64,000 nt of DNA from Ephemerocybe angulata (taxonomy: Eukaryota > Basidiomycota > Agaricomycetes > Agaricales > Psathyrellaceae). The position numbers and the translations under genes were made by a program. Of the stretch, positions 11,551 to 23,377 are shown in pieces. The DNA lies in contig JAACJK010000123.1 in assembly GCA_013368325.1 (NCBI GenBank), positions 62,001-126,000 of the forward strand, given 5' to 3'. Numbering within the stretch: position 1 is the first letter of the stretch; each line of letters starts with the position of its first letter. The notes below the pieces were generated by a model, which was not told where the DNA came from, made no database searches, and saw only the letters and a program-made list of their open reading frames with translations.

Positions 11551-11983
11551 CGACAGCGTTAGATTAATTAGGCCTATGGCATACTCATTTACACTTTCCG
11601 CTATACTTTCTCATCATAGACGACCACAGAATGTCAACTTGTGTGCGGATTCCTCGCTTAACTGTCCATACTCCCCTTGTAGTCTTTCAATATAATGTTG
11701 ACCCAATCCACCGACCTTCGTGAACAAGGGGCAGAAAACCTGGAATATTGTCGCACACCAAGGACCCACATTTATCTAATTATTCCTATACATAGGTCCT
11801 TCGACTGCGCTCCAAGCTCTATACTAGTCCCGCCATTTTCTTTGATTTGATTTGTCCTGGTGACCTTTCAGTGAAGGGGCTCGGTTAGAAGACGCCCGGG
11901 GCGATTGACCGATATTCACCCTGGTGTGATATAACCAGAATTGAAGCTCACAGACTCAACGGTCCCTGCATATCCTTCCTGAA
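11551..11983. other. Intergenic, F-box 3' end to GMC promoter
   Basis: No supported gene. It should hold the 3' untranslated region of the F-box gene and the promoter of the GMC gene at 11984. No clear TATA box is seen; a short AT-rich stretch lies near 11770-11800. Confidence 0.5.
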
Positions 11984-14258
11984 ATGCTCCATCGACTGGG
12001 CCTCGCTACAATATGGGTAGTCGCTCCTGCCATACTACCTGCCAGAGGCATTATATCGGACACTTGGTTGCCTGAATACGCAGAAACACTTTACGACTTT
12101 GTCGTCGCAGGTGGTGAGTGGCCATACACCCTAGTGTCATCCCTTCGACCACCAACTTACTCGCTCTAGCCAACGCAGGGGCAGTCGTCGCCAATCGCCT
12201 GTCGGAAAATCCTGAGTGGTATGTCTTGCTAATCGAAGCGGGCCCAACGTAAGTTGTCATTCCGTTCTCATGTTCTCTCGGACATGCCCATTCCCGAATT
12301 CTTGTCGAAGTCCAGCTTATTTAAGGGTGATCTTCCCACAGACACGAAGGCGTTTTCGACACCAGGGTCCCAGGCCTCCTCGCCAAACTCCAAGGCTCGC
12401 GTTACGATTGGAATTACACCACTGTTCCACAGACGGGATTCAACAACCGTTCCATCAAGTTTCCCAGAGGCCATATCTTGGGTGGATGTAGTTCAATTGG
12501 TACGCCGTAGGGCTAAATCGTACTCTCCGACAAATTTCTAAACATACGAGTCAGATGGCCTCTTCTACACAAGAGGTTCGTCTTCGGATTACGACAGGTG
12601 GGCCGAAGTCACTGGAGACTCGGGGTGGTCTTGGAAGAACATTCTTCCGTACTTCTTGAAGAACGAGAAGTGGACGAAGCCAGCTGATGGCCACGATCCA
12701 GTTGGTGAATACGACCCAACGTACCACTCGACGAAAGGAGTCACCTACGTGTCCTCGTACAATTCGCCTCAAGTGATTGACTCCAAGGTTATAGCCGCGA
12801 GTCGCGAACTCGGCGGGGAATTCACCTACAATACTGACATCAACGATGGCGAAGAGCTCGGAATCGGTACGTCCCCCTAGTTCTGTCAAACTTTGATTTG
12901 AGTTCCCGCTCAATTGATTGCTTGATTAGGGTGGTCTCATTCAACCATTGGCAATGGCGAGCGGAGCAGTGCTGCTACTTCGTACCTAACACCGAAGGTG
13001 CTATCGCGGCAGAACCTCCACGTACTCACTGATCACCAAGTTACCCACGTTCTGCGGACCTCCTCACGCGGGGGCATGCCGTCGTACCGGACAATCAGGT
13101 TCACTCCCAGAAAGACGCCCGATGGTAAGCATCACCAATTTAGGCGCCCATCATGCAGATCACTGAAGGAGGCGCCCACAGACCCATACGTCGAGATTAA
13201 CGTAAAGAAAGAGATAATTCTGTCTGCGGGTGTGGTTGGAACGACTCAGATCCTTCTGCAGTCTGGGATTGGTAATGCGACGGAGCTCAGCGAGCTTGGG
13301 ATCAAGCCTGTGGTTGATCTTCCAAGTGTCGGGAAGAACATGTCGGAGCAAGCCATCTTCTTCTCAACGTACAACTTGGGAATTCCTGGAACTATTGAAG
13401 CTGCGTGAGTATATAGACAACTCTCGGTCCCTTGTGTATCTACTTATGAACTTTGACAGGACGCCCGAAATGCAGACAGAGTGGCTAAATGAATGGAATA
13501 CCACCAAAACTGGCCCATTGACGAGCATCGGCGTCAACCTCATAGGATGGTTGCGTATTCCAGACAACTCTTCAGTCTGGGAGGAGTATCAGGACCCAGC
13601 ATCGGGAAAGAACACGCCTCACATCGAAATAGGATTCGATGGGGGAAGCTTCCAAACGACTCCACGATCGACAATAGCAAATGCCATCATACCTCTTCAG
13701 CCAGAGTCTCGTAAGTATCGCATATGGCCTTCAAGTTCTTCAGCTATTTACTGACCTTATACAGGTGGTTCTATAACGCTTCGCTCATCCGACCCTTTCG
13801 ACCATCCCAACATCGACTTCGGGTTCTTCAACTCCAAGCTGGACTTGATCACCATCCGAGAAGGCGTACGTCAAATCCACAGACTCTACTCAGCCCCCGC
13901 CTTCGCCGAATACAACCTCAGCCTCCCAGAGAGCTTTCCCCCTCTTGATGACGACAACGCACTCGAAGAGTATATCAGAAATAACGCTGACCACGCGGCC
14001 CATCCCGTGGGTACTGCGGCAATGAGCCCGAGAGATGCAGACTGGGGTGTTGTTGACCCCGATTTGCTGCTGAAGACGGTTAGCGGGCTGCGGATTGTAG
14101 ATGCATCGGTCATGGTGAGTCTCGTAGCCCGACTTGAAGAAAGGGAAGCTGATGTTTAGCAGCCGTTCATACCCGCTGGGCACACGCAAGCGCCGGTTTA
14201 CGCAATCGCTGAGCGAGCAGCAGATATTATCAAGGAGGCATGGGAGTGGTACGGGTGA
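11984..14258 (+). CDS. Secreted GMC oxidoreductase (aryl-alcohol oxidase / pyranose dehydrogenase type)
   Basis: A flavoenzyme of the glucose-methanol-choline family (CAZy AA3 type), probably secreted and oxidising alcohols or sugars. Nine exons join in frame to 597 residues: 11984-12113, 12170-12248, 12342-12499, 12555-12866, 12930-13124, 13182-13404, 13460-13710, 13765-14114, 14163-14258. A hydrophobic N-terminus (about 1-21) looks like a signal peptide. Visible family features are [62 protein letters not shown], and the two catalytic histidines in HPVGT and PAGHTQ. The FAD dinucleotide motif near residues 42-47 reads AGANAG instead of GxGxxG, although AN.LSE and LIEAGP follow normally. Whether it is an oxidase or a dehydrogenase cannot be told from sequence. 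Confidence 0.9.
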
Positions 14259-17200
14259 ATCGCTGTAAGAAGGGCATTGAAATCTTTCTCGACTCACAAG
14301 TTTGCACCTCGCTCTCATGGCCACCTGACCTGGCTCCGTCCCGCCCGTTGCATACTCCTTCCCATCTAATCCAAAATGCATTGCGTCGCATATGACGCGC
14401 ACGGCACACCGACCCGTCTTCCAGAGAAGGCGGAATTACAGTAAGCACGCCAGCGAGCCTCAGAAGAGCAGATAAGGAGAGAATATGTTTCATCCACCTC
14501 AGCATGCACCGATGAACGAGTAGAGTCGTGACGTACTCACCCACGGTTCGCCACTTCCATCAACCACGAGCCAATCCTCTCGTACAATCCCAGCGCGTAC
14601 CCAAGCTCTGGTGCAAAGTAGCTCTTTCGATTCCGCAGCGGGGTCTGACGGCCGTCGTGTCCTGTGTGTGAGTAAGGGGGCTAAGTTTAGCGTTCTCCAA
14701 GGGTTGTAACGTATTTAAGTGGTGATAGCACGTACGAAAACCTCTGCCACGACGCCGTAAGCGCTCGTAAGAGCGCTTTTCGAGGATTGTATTTCACATC
14801 GTTTCCATGGGGCAAGTAAGCGTTCAGAGGTGTCCGATGAATATCTCGAGGCTCGATCCGGTCGTGCCTATCGTGGTGTGCTCGGTTGTCAATGACGCGG
14901 GCGCTTGATTGCCGGTTAAACCAAAGCGCCGAAGAGGAGCCTCGGTATAGCCTATCACGCCTCAGCCTTGTGTGGGCTGTGGCTCACGAGGCATTTAAGA
15001 TGCCGCCGGAAACTGGAGCGCACTGGGTCGGCCAGACGCTTCGTTGGAACCCTTGGACTCTCCAGAGACAGGTGGCTTGTCACACGTGGTTGCGAAGGGA
15101 CACTTGGGATGTTCACAGCCTCGTCAGTAGATGTTAATAATTATGACACTGAGTCAGCTGAGGGAGCGCCCGTAAGCGCATCCTGAACCAGGAGTTTGGG
15201 AGAAGATGGACCCAAGGCGATCGACCCTGTCGTCTAGCGCTTCAGATCGAGAGTTTCGTCACTGTCCCAGTCCTGATTATTTCGCAAGCCATTTTAATCC
15301 ACAAGATCTCGTCGTTATTTGTGAGCTGCGGGAGACGTTCAGGGAGACTTTGTCTGGCGTAGACTGGACATCTGACTTTGGTCTACGTCACATGAAGGCC
15401 GCAACCTGCGAGCTGCACAAACTTGTCCACGTTTCTTCGCACGTAGCGGGGTTTCTTGAGAACCCAAAACATAAGCGTCTAGCGAGGCGGTGCAGAACAA
15501 GCCATGGAAATTGGACATACTGAGGCATGGCCTGAGCTCAGGTGGATGGATGGATGTTGTGTCGTAGAGGCCTGCAGGGTCGGGTTACAGCTAACGGCAA
15601 ATCCCAGCGTAAGCATCAGGTCTGTAGTCGGCTGAAGTCCTGTAGATGCTCGGAGCCGATGGGGAGCCTGTAAGAAGGGCGATTACTAGGGTCTGAGGGA
15701 TAGTCTGAGAAGCCAGGGCCTTGGAACCATCCCTGGTATGGTGGTGTGCGTAATAATAGCTCCAGATCGGGAGAAAAAGCTCTGTTAACGAGGTCTGGTT
15801 TGCGGGTTGCTGCAAAGTCAGACTGTGCATGAGTCAATCGAGACGGTTCAATCCACGAGGCCCTTATGAATAGGCAAATAAAAGACGGTGGTGGAAGATG
15901 AGTATCAAATGATGAAATCTTTGGGGATCTTTAGTTCAAACCTCAATGAGACAGAAGGATACACTTCACTTACTGTTCTCTGGGGGCCGCCTAGACTTGG
16001 GTAATCAGGGAACCAAGCAATGTAAGATGCCACGCGAGCCACTAAGCCGTGAGCCCGGGAGAAGCCTCGATTATGCAGCAAGAATAGTCTTCTGGCAAAA
16101 TACTCTGATGCAGGGCGAGCATCACATTAATATCCAGAAGGGAAGATATGTTCGCCGTCGTTCCAGGTCCCAGGATGACTCGAGATCTTGCAGATACAGT
16201 ACTGGACCAGACATACGCTTTTCATTCAAGATCCCGCTGGACACAACTTACCCAAGCGAATATTGGAAGGGGATGGCAACAAGCGCTTGCTTCGGTCGCC
16301 GCCCACAAGTGGCAAACGTGGTTCCAGAACTCAATTGAGTCCCTTCTGTAAAAATGGCTTTGTCAATACGATTTGTGCTGTACCGAGTAGGAAGTCCGCG
16401 GACCCATGACACATGGCGTTTGACCACATACCTGGGTATAGAAACTGAAGACACACGATGTCTCCGGCCACCTAGAAGTAAACAAAAAGGGATCCTAAGC
16501 TTCGCTGGGCTTGAAATCTTGATCAGCCAAAGCGTTAACCGGCCGCCTAGAGGGTGAGGTGAAGGCGAGAATTTACCTGTCCATTCGGAACCAAGCAGCT
16601 GTGTCAGCTTGCAGGATGATTCAGACGACAGGTACTTATTGGTCACCGCCCCACCAGTGGCACAACACCGTTCTGGAGTTCAATTGAGTCCTGGCACGAG
16701 ATTACTCCGCCAACAGTTTTCAAGGCGTACCAACTGGGCAATCAGGTCGGCCGCCTGACACATGGGCGCTTGAACATCGAGCTGCGAAAGGCAACCAAGC
16801 ACACATGCCAGTCAGGCTGTACCTCGGCCGCCTAAACGCAGGAGTTAATGAAATGGATTTCGTATCCACCAATGAATTGGGCCTGAACGTGCGCAATGTA
16901 ACAGATCTTGGAGGAGCTCGAAGCGCAGTCGGCGGCGGCCTAGGAACGAGGCGCACCATGGTCCACGTCCCGTTGATTACTCGATGGATGAGGCTTGTTG
17001 AGTACGTAGCCATTCAAGGTTTCGGAATATCCCTGGAGAATGGTCTATGCCTAGAGAACAGGCGTACCAACTGGGCAATCAGGTCGGCCGCCGACATATG
17101 GGCGCTTGAACATCGAGCTGCGAAAGGCAACCAAGCACACATGCCAGTCAGGCTGTACCTCGGCCGCCTAAACGCAGGAGTTAATGAAATGAATTTCGGG

Positions 17201-17742
17201 TCAACCAATGAATTGAGAGCTTTTCCTTGGTCCTGAATACCGTAAGGAATGTTGGAGGAAGTCTAAGCGCAGTTGGCGGCGGCCTAGGAACGAGGCGCAC
17301 CGTGGTCCACGTCCCGTTGATTACTCTATGGATGAAGCTTATCGAGTATGTGAACGTGTAGTCAGACCAGTTTTCGGAATATCCCTGGAGAATGGTCTAT
17401 GCCTAGAGGACATATCCTAAGTCCTGGGTCGACGCTCCCATGTCGAATGGCGGCCGACCGTCGTCGAGCGAGAGAATCGCCTGAAGACCGTTCTTGCCAA
17501 GTCATCTGACGAATAGCCCCAAGTCCGAGAAGCGCATAGCCAGCGGCCCAATCTTCTTGTTAGATTTGAGAGAAGAAAAGAAATCGCCTGGACGCAATCG
17601 AACATGATAGCAAGAAGCAAAGAGATTCACACAACAATGAGAGCGCAACCGCCGCCGGCAGGATACCCAAGCGTGGGAACATCATCCCGAACAAAATATT
17701 TCGGCGCGTCTGCAACGTCAAAGCGTCCTCCCCGTCGCCACC
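14259..17742. other. 3.5 kb gene-poor stretch with repeats
   Basis: No gene is supported. The best open frame (15206-15523, plus, 105 codons) has no motif and no convincing partner exons. The stretch contains a 337-base tandem repeat (16724-17411). It also holds a weaker pair of related segments near 16300-16345 and 16645-16695, both containing AATTGAGTCC after similar GGC-rich text. The last 300 bases before 17743 should hold the promoter of the uL13m gene. The composition suggests decayed mobile or duplicated DNA, but I see no transposase, reverse transcriptase or terminal repeats. Confidence 0.55.
16724..17411. repeat. Recent tandem repeat, two units of 337-350 bases
   Basis: Unit 1 starts at 16724 and unit 2 immediately follows at 17061, both beginning GGCGTACCAACTGGGCAATC. 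A run of about 90 bases is identical between units (from about 16765 and 17099), and both end with GGAATATCCCTGGAGAATGG and TCTATGCCTAGAG. Differences cluster in the middle, where unit 2 has small insertions. The near identity indicates a young duplication. Open frames on both strands cross it, but none looks like a known protein. Confidence 0.9.
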
Positions 17743-18546
17743 ATGTCCCAAGCCATCGGAAACGTACGTTCTCGAGCCCGTTAAGCCATTCTTGAGCTCG
17801 AACTCATAGAAATGTCAAGACCACACTAGCATATGCCCGCGTATGGCACCACGTCGACGCCTCGGACCGCATTCTCGGAAAACTGGCGGAACGGATCGCG
17901 CTGGTGCTTATGGGCAAGCATAAGCCAATATACGACCCCAGCGGTGCGTAGCCTGCTTATATGGCACGGAGGATGCAGTACTGACGGACGTGCTTCAATT
18001 GGATTGGAACTCTTGGGCTGTTATTGGGAACTTAGTGGATTGCGGAGACTACGTCGTCGTGACAAACGCCAAGGACATCAAGGTGACGGGGCGGAAGGAG
18101 GAGCAGCTGGTGTACCGCAAACACACCATGTTCCCCGGAGGACTGAAAGAGACGCCGTACAAGGTCATGAAGGAGAAGAAGCCCGAAGAGGTGCGCAGCG
18201 GTACCCGTTCAACCCGTGGCATACGACTAACCTCCTGCCCCTTTCGCCAACTCTCAAACACCCAATACATCCCGCCTTAACGTCCCTGAAACCACCTCAG
18301 ATCATCCGCCACGCCGTCTCAGGCATGTTACCCAAAAACAAGCTGCGCGAGCGCCGCCTCGAGCGCCTCAAAGTCTTCTCCGGCCACCGCATGGGCATCG
18401 TCGGCGGCAACATCCTCCGCAGCTTCGACGACGGCTCCCTCCCCTCCGACTACGACCCCAAAGTCCCCCAAACCTCCAAGACCCTCAAAGCCCTCGAAGA
18501 GCAGCGCCAGAAGCAGGCCGCGGAGGCTGCCTCGTCGTCCCCATAA
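17743..18546 (+). CDS. MRPL23: Mitochondrial large-subunit ribosomal protein uL13m
   Basis: Structural protein of the mitochondrial 54S ribosomal subunit. Four exons join in frame to 181 residues: 17743-17763, 17820-17943, 18036-18190, 18301-18546. The start MSQAIGN sits in a 21-base first exon. The next exon gives [20 protein letters not shown], close to yeast Mrpl23, which also begins MSQ.IG. Further uL13 features are [42 protein letters not shown] and a basic LKVFSGH segment. The C-terminal tail after about residue 145 is extended, charged and ends in Ala/Ser, longer than in yeast. No classical targeting presequence is visible, as in yeast. Confidence 0.93.
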
Positions 18547-19372
18547 TCCCATCCATCCTATCTCTCCGTTGAACCTGGGCGCTTGTGTTCAACCTATCTA
18601 TCAAACCTGTCCACTTCCCTTATGTTTTCGGTACTCTGCATTCTAATATCCAACCCACATATCTAACATTCACATGGCATGGCGTTCCAGACTCATGTAA
18701 TTCGTTCGTTCGTTCGTTCGTAAGATTACCGACCCCGAGGCTTCCGACGGAAGGCCGGGACTTTCTCTTCAGTGGTTCAGGAGGGTCATGCGCCCGGATT
18801 GGACTCTGCGTTACGCAACCACGGTCTGGTCGGGACGAAGACTGACGAAGAGGGCTTGCGCCGGAGGCTTTGGAATGGATAGGGTCAGAAGCAAACGAGT
18901 CGTTTGGGATTAGGCTACCGGTTGCTAGCTGTTTTCAGTGGGTTTGCGCTCTCCGAGGTGGGTCCCAGTGAGAGTAATACACCATGTACGGCTGTTGCTT
19001 CCCTTGTTCTTCACACCGACTACGCAAAGAACGTACATATGTATCCTCTACCCCAGAGCTCTCCATTTCGGGTGTAACAACCAACATCGCAGCCAAAACC
19101 ACCGCAGGCGTTGAACGAAAGCCTATCAGCGCACCAAACGACCGCGTGAACATGCATCGACATAGCAAGCACACATCCACCGTAAGCTGACCCTCGTCTC
19201 GGGCCCGAGATTCCAAAAGCTCTTCTCTCTTTCCTTCACTTGAGTCCTGTTTAATCAAACCCACCTGACCTCAAATCTCATCTCAACCCCACAGAGTAGG
19301 GGCATGTAACGGCTGAAAGAATAGCAAGCAAATAAGCAGGCCCAAACACCCATTTTGAATTTGTATATGCAT
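18547..19372. other. Intergenic between convergent uL13m and Rrp43 genes
   Basis: This is the space between two convergent stop codons, so it should hold both 3' ends. It contains a short TTCG tetranucleotide run (18702-18720). No reading frame is supported. Confidence 0.5.
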
Positions 19373-21035
19373 TCATATCCTCGCCCTCTTCCCCTGCGCA
19401 CTAATACGCGCCTGCGCAATACACACACCCAGCGCATCACAGCTCGCACTCCCAAGCCCAAACTGCGAGACGGCGATAAGCAGGCCCGAAGCCTCGTCGA
19501 GCAGCACCGAGATCGTAGTCTCGAGCAGCGGTTCTTCGAATGCGGTGGGGTCTGCGAGGACTTGGTTTCTGTGATCGCACATAGGTCGTTTTCATTGGAA
19601 TAAGATGGGGCCGGCGGATGCGAGTGTGAGGACGAGGATGAGGGGGAAAGCGGATGTGTATTGGAATAGAATGAGATTGTGGAAAGTGAGAAATGGATGG
19701 ATGGAGGACGTACGAATCGAAGATCCCGAATGACGCGGAGACAGGGATTCGTCCGAGCTCGAGCGGGCGACGCGCCTCTTTCCTCGAACACGTCGTCCTG
19801 CGCGTCGTCTCGTCGTACGTCGCCACCGGCAGGGTTGCTAATCGGATGCGTCAGCTTCCACGCCCCGGTATCAAGCAAGGATAGATGGATAGACATACTG
19901 TTTTTAAGCGCAGCGACCATCGCAAGCAACGTCGCATCGAACGCGTTCCCATCATAGTTTATACACGTCGCGTCCACATAGAGCACCCAGACCGCCTTGC
20001 CCGGGTGTATACACAGCGATTCCAGCGGTAGCACGCCTGATCTACAGCGCCAAACCATACCCCAAGATGAAGGAAAGAAGGTCAGTCAGTCAGTCTGATG
20101 TCGTCCTCTTGTGGGTATGTTGTGTTGGGACGTACGAAGTAAGAGCCTCGGTCAGCCTGTCCGAGAGCACCTGTGCGTCCTCTGAAGGAGGCCCGGGCTT
20201 GAACCGCGGGCTGCACATCGCTGGGAGATCCAGATTCGGGACTATTCAGGTGTTAGCACTTCTCTTTTCTCCTGGCAAAGTACAAGGGCAAGACAATTTT
20301 GAAGGAGAAGGAGAAGGGGAGGGGGGAGGGGAATGAGCAGTGCGGAGAGTGGAAGTGGAAGGCAGGTTGGAGAAGGCTGGGAGTACAAGGTGAGGCAAGG
20401 CGAGGCAGGCAGAGAGAAGATGAAGGTGAGGCTCGATCGCGAAGCTTAAGCTCCCAACCCTTCGCATCGTTATCCAACCTCCCTCGGTCACGACGCATCC
20501 CCGAACCCCGAAGCACAAAGGGGCAGAAAGAGGGAGGTAGGGAGGTAGGGAGGAAGGGAGGAAGGGAGGAAGGCGTAAGGGAGAAAGCGATAGAGAGAAC
20601 GAGAGAATCTAGAAGAAGAAAACGCACCCAAGAACCCCCGCACCCCAGCATCGAGCTCAGGCTCCGCAATCTCAGCTTTGACCCCACACACCACCGTCGT
20701 ATTCCCAAGACGCACAAGCGCCGAGCCGTCCGCCGTCGATATCGAGCCTACAACGCCATAAGTAAACTACATCAGCATCTCTTCCGATGAGCCACAAAAA
20801 GAGTAGAGAACGCGAAGGGGAAGGCGAAGTGGACGTAGAACCGAACCGCACCTGTGTTCACAGAAACCTCTCTCCACGCGTCTAAAGCCCGTCCGTCCGG
20901 TCTGAATCCCTCAGCGAGAAAGCGTTCCAGGTACGCTCTTGGGTGCAGACGTTGGAAGATGGACGCCTGGAGCGCTTCTTGCTCCTCCTTCGAGCCTCCC
21001 GGGGTCGCTGCTTCTGTTACTGCTGTTGTCGACAT
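19373..21035 (-). CDS. RRP43: Exosome complex subunit Rrp43 (EXOSC8-like, RNase PH fold)
   Basis: Non-catalytic RNase PH-fold subunit of the exosome ring, acting in 3' RNA processing and decay in nucleus and cytoplasm. Six exons on the minus strand join in frame to 290 residues: 20852-21035, 20628-20747, 20136-20241, 19899-20041, 19714-19837, 19373-19568. The order of motifs matches human EXOSC8: [118 protein letters not shown] and a C-terminal ISVLLDE strand. The length is close to EXOSC8 (276). A purine-rich minisatellite (about 20530-20575) lies in the second intron. The acceptor of exon 4 could be five bases further in. Identification is firm. Confidence 0.93.
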
Positions 21036-21475
21036 CGTCCCTTCGTTCGTTCTTCTTCAATAAGAGTATTCAGTGCGTTTGTTGGCTTTACGGTTGTTGG
21101 ATATGGAGATGGACGACGCGTTGGAGGAGAAGGGACGTTGGACTTAATGAGCGCTCGAACTCAAGTCGCGAAAAGATGATTGGTGCGAGCAGCATCAGAC
21201 CGCGGGACCTATTGCAATGATCAAAGCTCGTAATCTAATCAGCCGTGTAGATCTTATCAGCCTCCCCTCCTCGACTTCTCAAAGTTGGAGGCGCAAAGGG
21301 ACAGAAAAAACGAGAATCGAGATAATATTCATACATTTTGCTTTCCAAACTAAACTACGAAAAGAAGCCCCAACCCACCCAAACGCCCAAAAGCCCCAAA
21401 TCCACCCCACCCCGCCCTTCCAAGGACCAAAAACCGCTCTTGTGCGCCCTCCCAGCACCCTCCTACGCCGGTACC
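21036..21475. other. Intergenic, Rrp43 promoter and HOM2 3' end
   Basis: Both neighbours are on the minus strand. This stretch should hold the Rrp43 promoter near 21036-21200 and the 3' untranslated region of the HOM2 gene near 21300-21475. I see no additional gene. Confidence 0.5.
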
Positions 21476-22689
21476 CTACGCCGGCACAACCCCCTTCAAC
21501 ACCGCCAACTCCGCATTAATAATACTACTCGTCGCCGCCCCAATCGACACATTATTCGAAAGCACCACAAACTTAATATCCAACACCGGGCACTGCCGCA
21601 CCCTCCCCACACTCACCCCCGCCCCGTCCTGATACCCCCTATCCAGCCGCGGCTGCGGCCTGTCCGGCTCCTCATGCACCGTAATCGTATACCTCGGCGC
21701 ACTGGGACACCCCAGCGCCTTCGCATCGGGGGTGAACGCTGCGAGGGCTTCCCGGACTTGCTGTGGGGAAGGCGGGGGGCGCCGCGCGAAGCGCACGGAG
21801 ACGCACTCGGTGTGGCCGTCGATGACGGGGACGCGGTTGCACGCTGCGCTGACGCGGAGGGGGTGCCTTGCGTGCATGTCGAAGGCCTTCAGGCCGCCGC
21901 CGCCCTCGGTCTCGGTCTCGGTTAAGCCGCCGAGGATCTTGAGCGTCTCCCACTCGATCTTCTCCTCCTCGCCGCCGATGTGCGGCACGATGTTGTCCAG
22001 GATGTCGAGGCTGCTGACACCCGGGTACCCCGCGCCGCTGATGGCCTGCATCGTCGTCACCAGCAAGAGTTCAAGAGGACCAAAAGCGCGCTCGAGCGCG
22101 GCGAGCGGGATGACGATGCCCGTCGTGCTGCAGTTGGCGTTGGTCACGATGAAGCCTTTGTGCAGAGGGGGCGAGTGCAGGGCTTGCTGCTGCGGGATGA
22201 TGGCGAGGTGCCCCGGGTTGACGAAGGGCACGATCAGCGGCACGTTCGGGTCGCGCCTGTAGTTCTTCGCGTTCGAGAACACTGCGAGCTCGGCGGCGCG
22301 GAACGCCGTTTCTGTCATCACACGACAACAACAACAACAACAATAGCCTTAAGCACAGTCCCCACACACACATGTAGCATGGAGAGAGATGAGGGAAACT
22401 CACCGATGTCCCCAGCAGCGTCCGCATCGAGCCCCGAAAACACGATAGCGCAATCAGCAAAGTGCTCCGCCTTGCACTCCTGCACCACCATGCCCTTCAC
22501 CCCCGCGGGCATCGCCGTCGCCTGCTTCCAACTACACGCCTCCCTATACGTCTTCCCCGCGCTCCGGGGCGACGCCCCCAGCTTGTGTATCACGAACCAC
22601 GGATGCGCCGATAACAAGGTCACAAAGCGCTGCCCGACGGTGCCCGTCGCACCGAGCACGCCGACGTTGATTTGTCGTCCTTCCTCCAT
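21476..22689 (-). CDS. HOM2: Aspartate-semialdehyde dehydrogenase
   Basis: Reduces aspartyl phosphate to aspartate semialdehyde with NADPH, the second step to threonine and methionine. Two exons, 22404-22689 and 21476-22311, join in frame to 373 residues (yeast Hom2 has 365). The NADP-binding loop GVLGATGTVGQRF is at about 10-22. The catalytic cysteine is in NANCSTTG at about residue 156, and the active-site histidine in VIDGHTE at about 262. SGAGYPGVSSLDILDN and FV.LSNNVSIGAA are further family segments. I chose the ATG at 22689, which gives the family's usual N-terminus; the frame is open to an ATG at 22779, which would add 30 Ser/Arg-rich residues. The intron contains an ACA/TGT triplet repeat (about 22325-22343). 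A CACGTG site lies upstream. Confidence 0.95.
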
Positions 22690-22869
22690 GGTGGTTCTGG
22701 GGTACTTGGTTAGCAGGGTTGCGGCGCGCGAGGGGGAGGAGGTGCTGCCATTCGCGCTTGCGGGTCGCTTTGACAGCATTTAAAGAGGGACGGACGAACC
22801 AGGTTCTGGCACTAGTTTCTTTTTGGGTTGAGGATAGATCTACTCAGGGGGAACTCAAAATAGGCGCGA

Positions 22870-22877
22870 CACGTGAT
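22870..22877 (-). promoter_or_regulatory. RTCACRTG (Cbf1-type) site upstream of HOM2
   Basis: On the minus strand this reads ATCACGTG, a full match to RTCACRTG, 181 bases upstream of the HOM2 start at 22689. In budding yeast Cbf1 binds this element at sulfur and methionine pathway genes. Its presence before a gene of the aspartate-methionine branch is suggestive, but regulation here is inference. Confidence 0.4.
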
Positions 22878-23280
22878 CTTATCGCTAATTGGCGGCTGTG
22901 TTGCCCTCAGAAGAAGAGAGTGGGGAGAGAGGGGATTGGAGGGGGGAGAGTGCGAGGAAGATGCGAAGATGTTATTTTTGAATGGGATTTTATATAGGTA
23001 TGGTGGTCCGAACGCGATTCCGAGTCATCTTCGCGACGGCGTGTATGGCGAATGCTTAGAAATTTAAGCGGCGCCACCCCTATTGCTTGAGGGTCTTCGA
23101 GGAGAAAAAAGAACGTCTTTCTTCATGCCATTACAGCACATAGGCAGGCTCATGTCTCTAATCTCATTTTTCTCGTCTTCGTACATCTCACCTCTTAACT
23201 GAACCCCCTCGTCCCCCAGGTTGGAGGCAGAAACGTAGTCCGAAGAAATCCAACGTCGGACTTTATCTCCGCCCAATAAC

Positions 23281-23288
23281 ATCACGTG
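23281..23288 (+). promoter_or_regulatory. Second RTCACRTG site, 97 bases before the EMC6 start
   Basis: ATCACGTG on the plus strand, again a full consensus match, 90-97 bases upstream of the EMC6 ATG. It could serve either divergent gene. Sequence match only. Confidence 0.35.
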
Positions 23289-23377
23289 GATTACGTACGC
23301 AACCAGCCAAGCGCTCGTCATCGACGCCGCCAGCGCCGAACCTCCAACATCGAACGTCGAACATCGCACTCACAACC

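Larger units (their letters stand above)
22690..23377. other. Divergent promoter region between HOM2 and EMC6
   Basis: The two flanking genes are transcribed away from each other, so this 0.7 kb should hold both promoters. It contains two RTCACRTG-type sites at 22870-22877 and 23281-23288. No other gene is supported. Confidence 0.55.

Noticed and set aside
14259..17742. Transposable element
   Set aside because: Repeats are present but there is no transposase, reverse transcriptase or integrase motif, and no terminal inverted or long terminal repeats were seen.
21732..22783. Large plus-strand open frames of 176 and 267 codons
   Set aside because: They are antisense shadows of the GC-rich HOM2 coding sequence, which has full family motifs on the minus strand.
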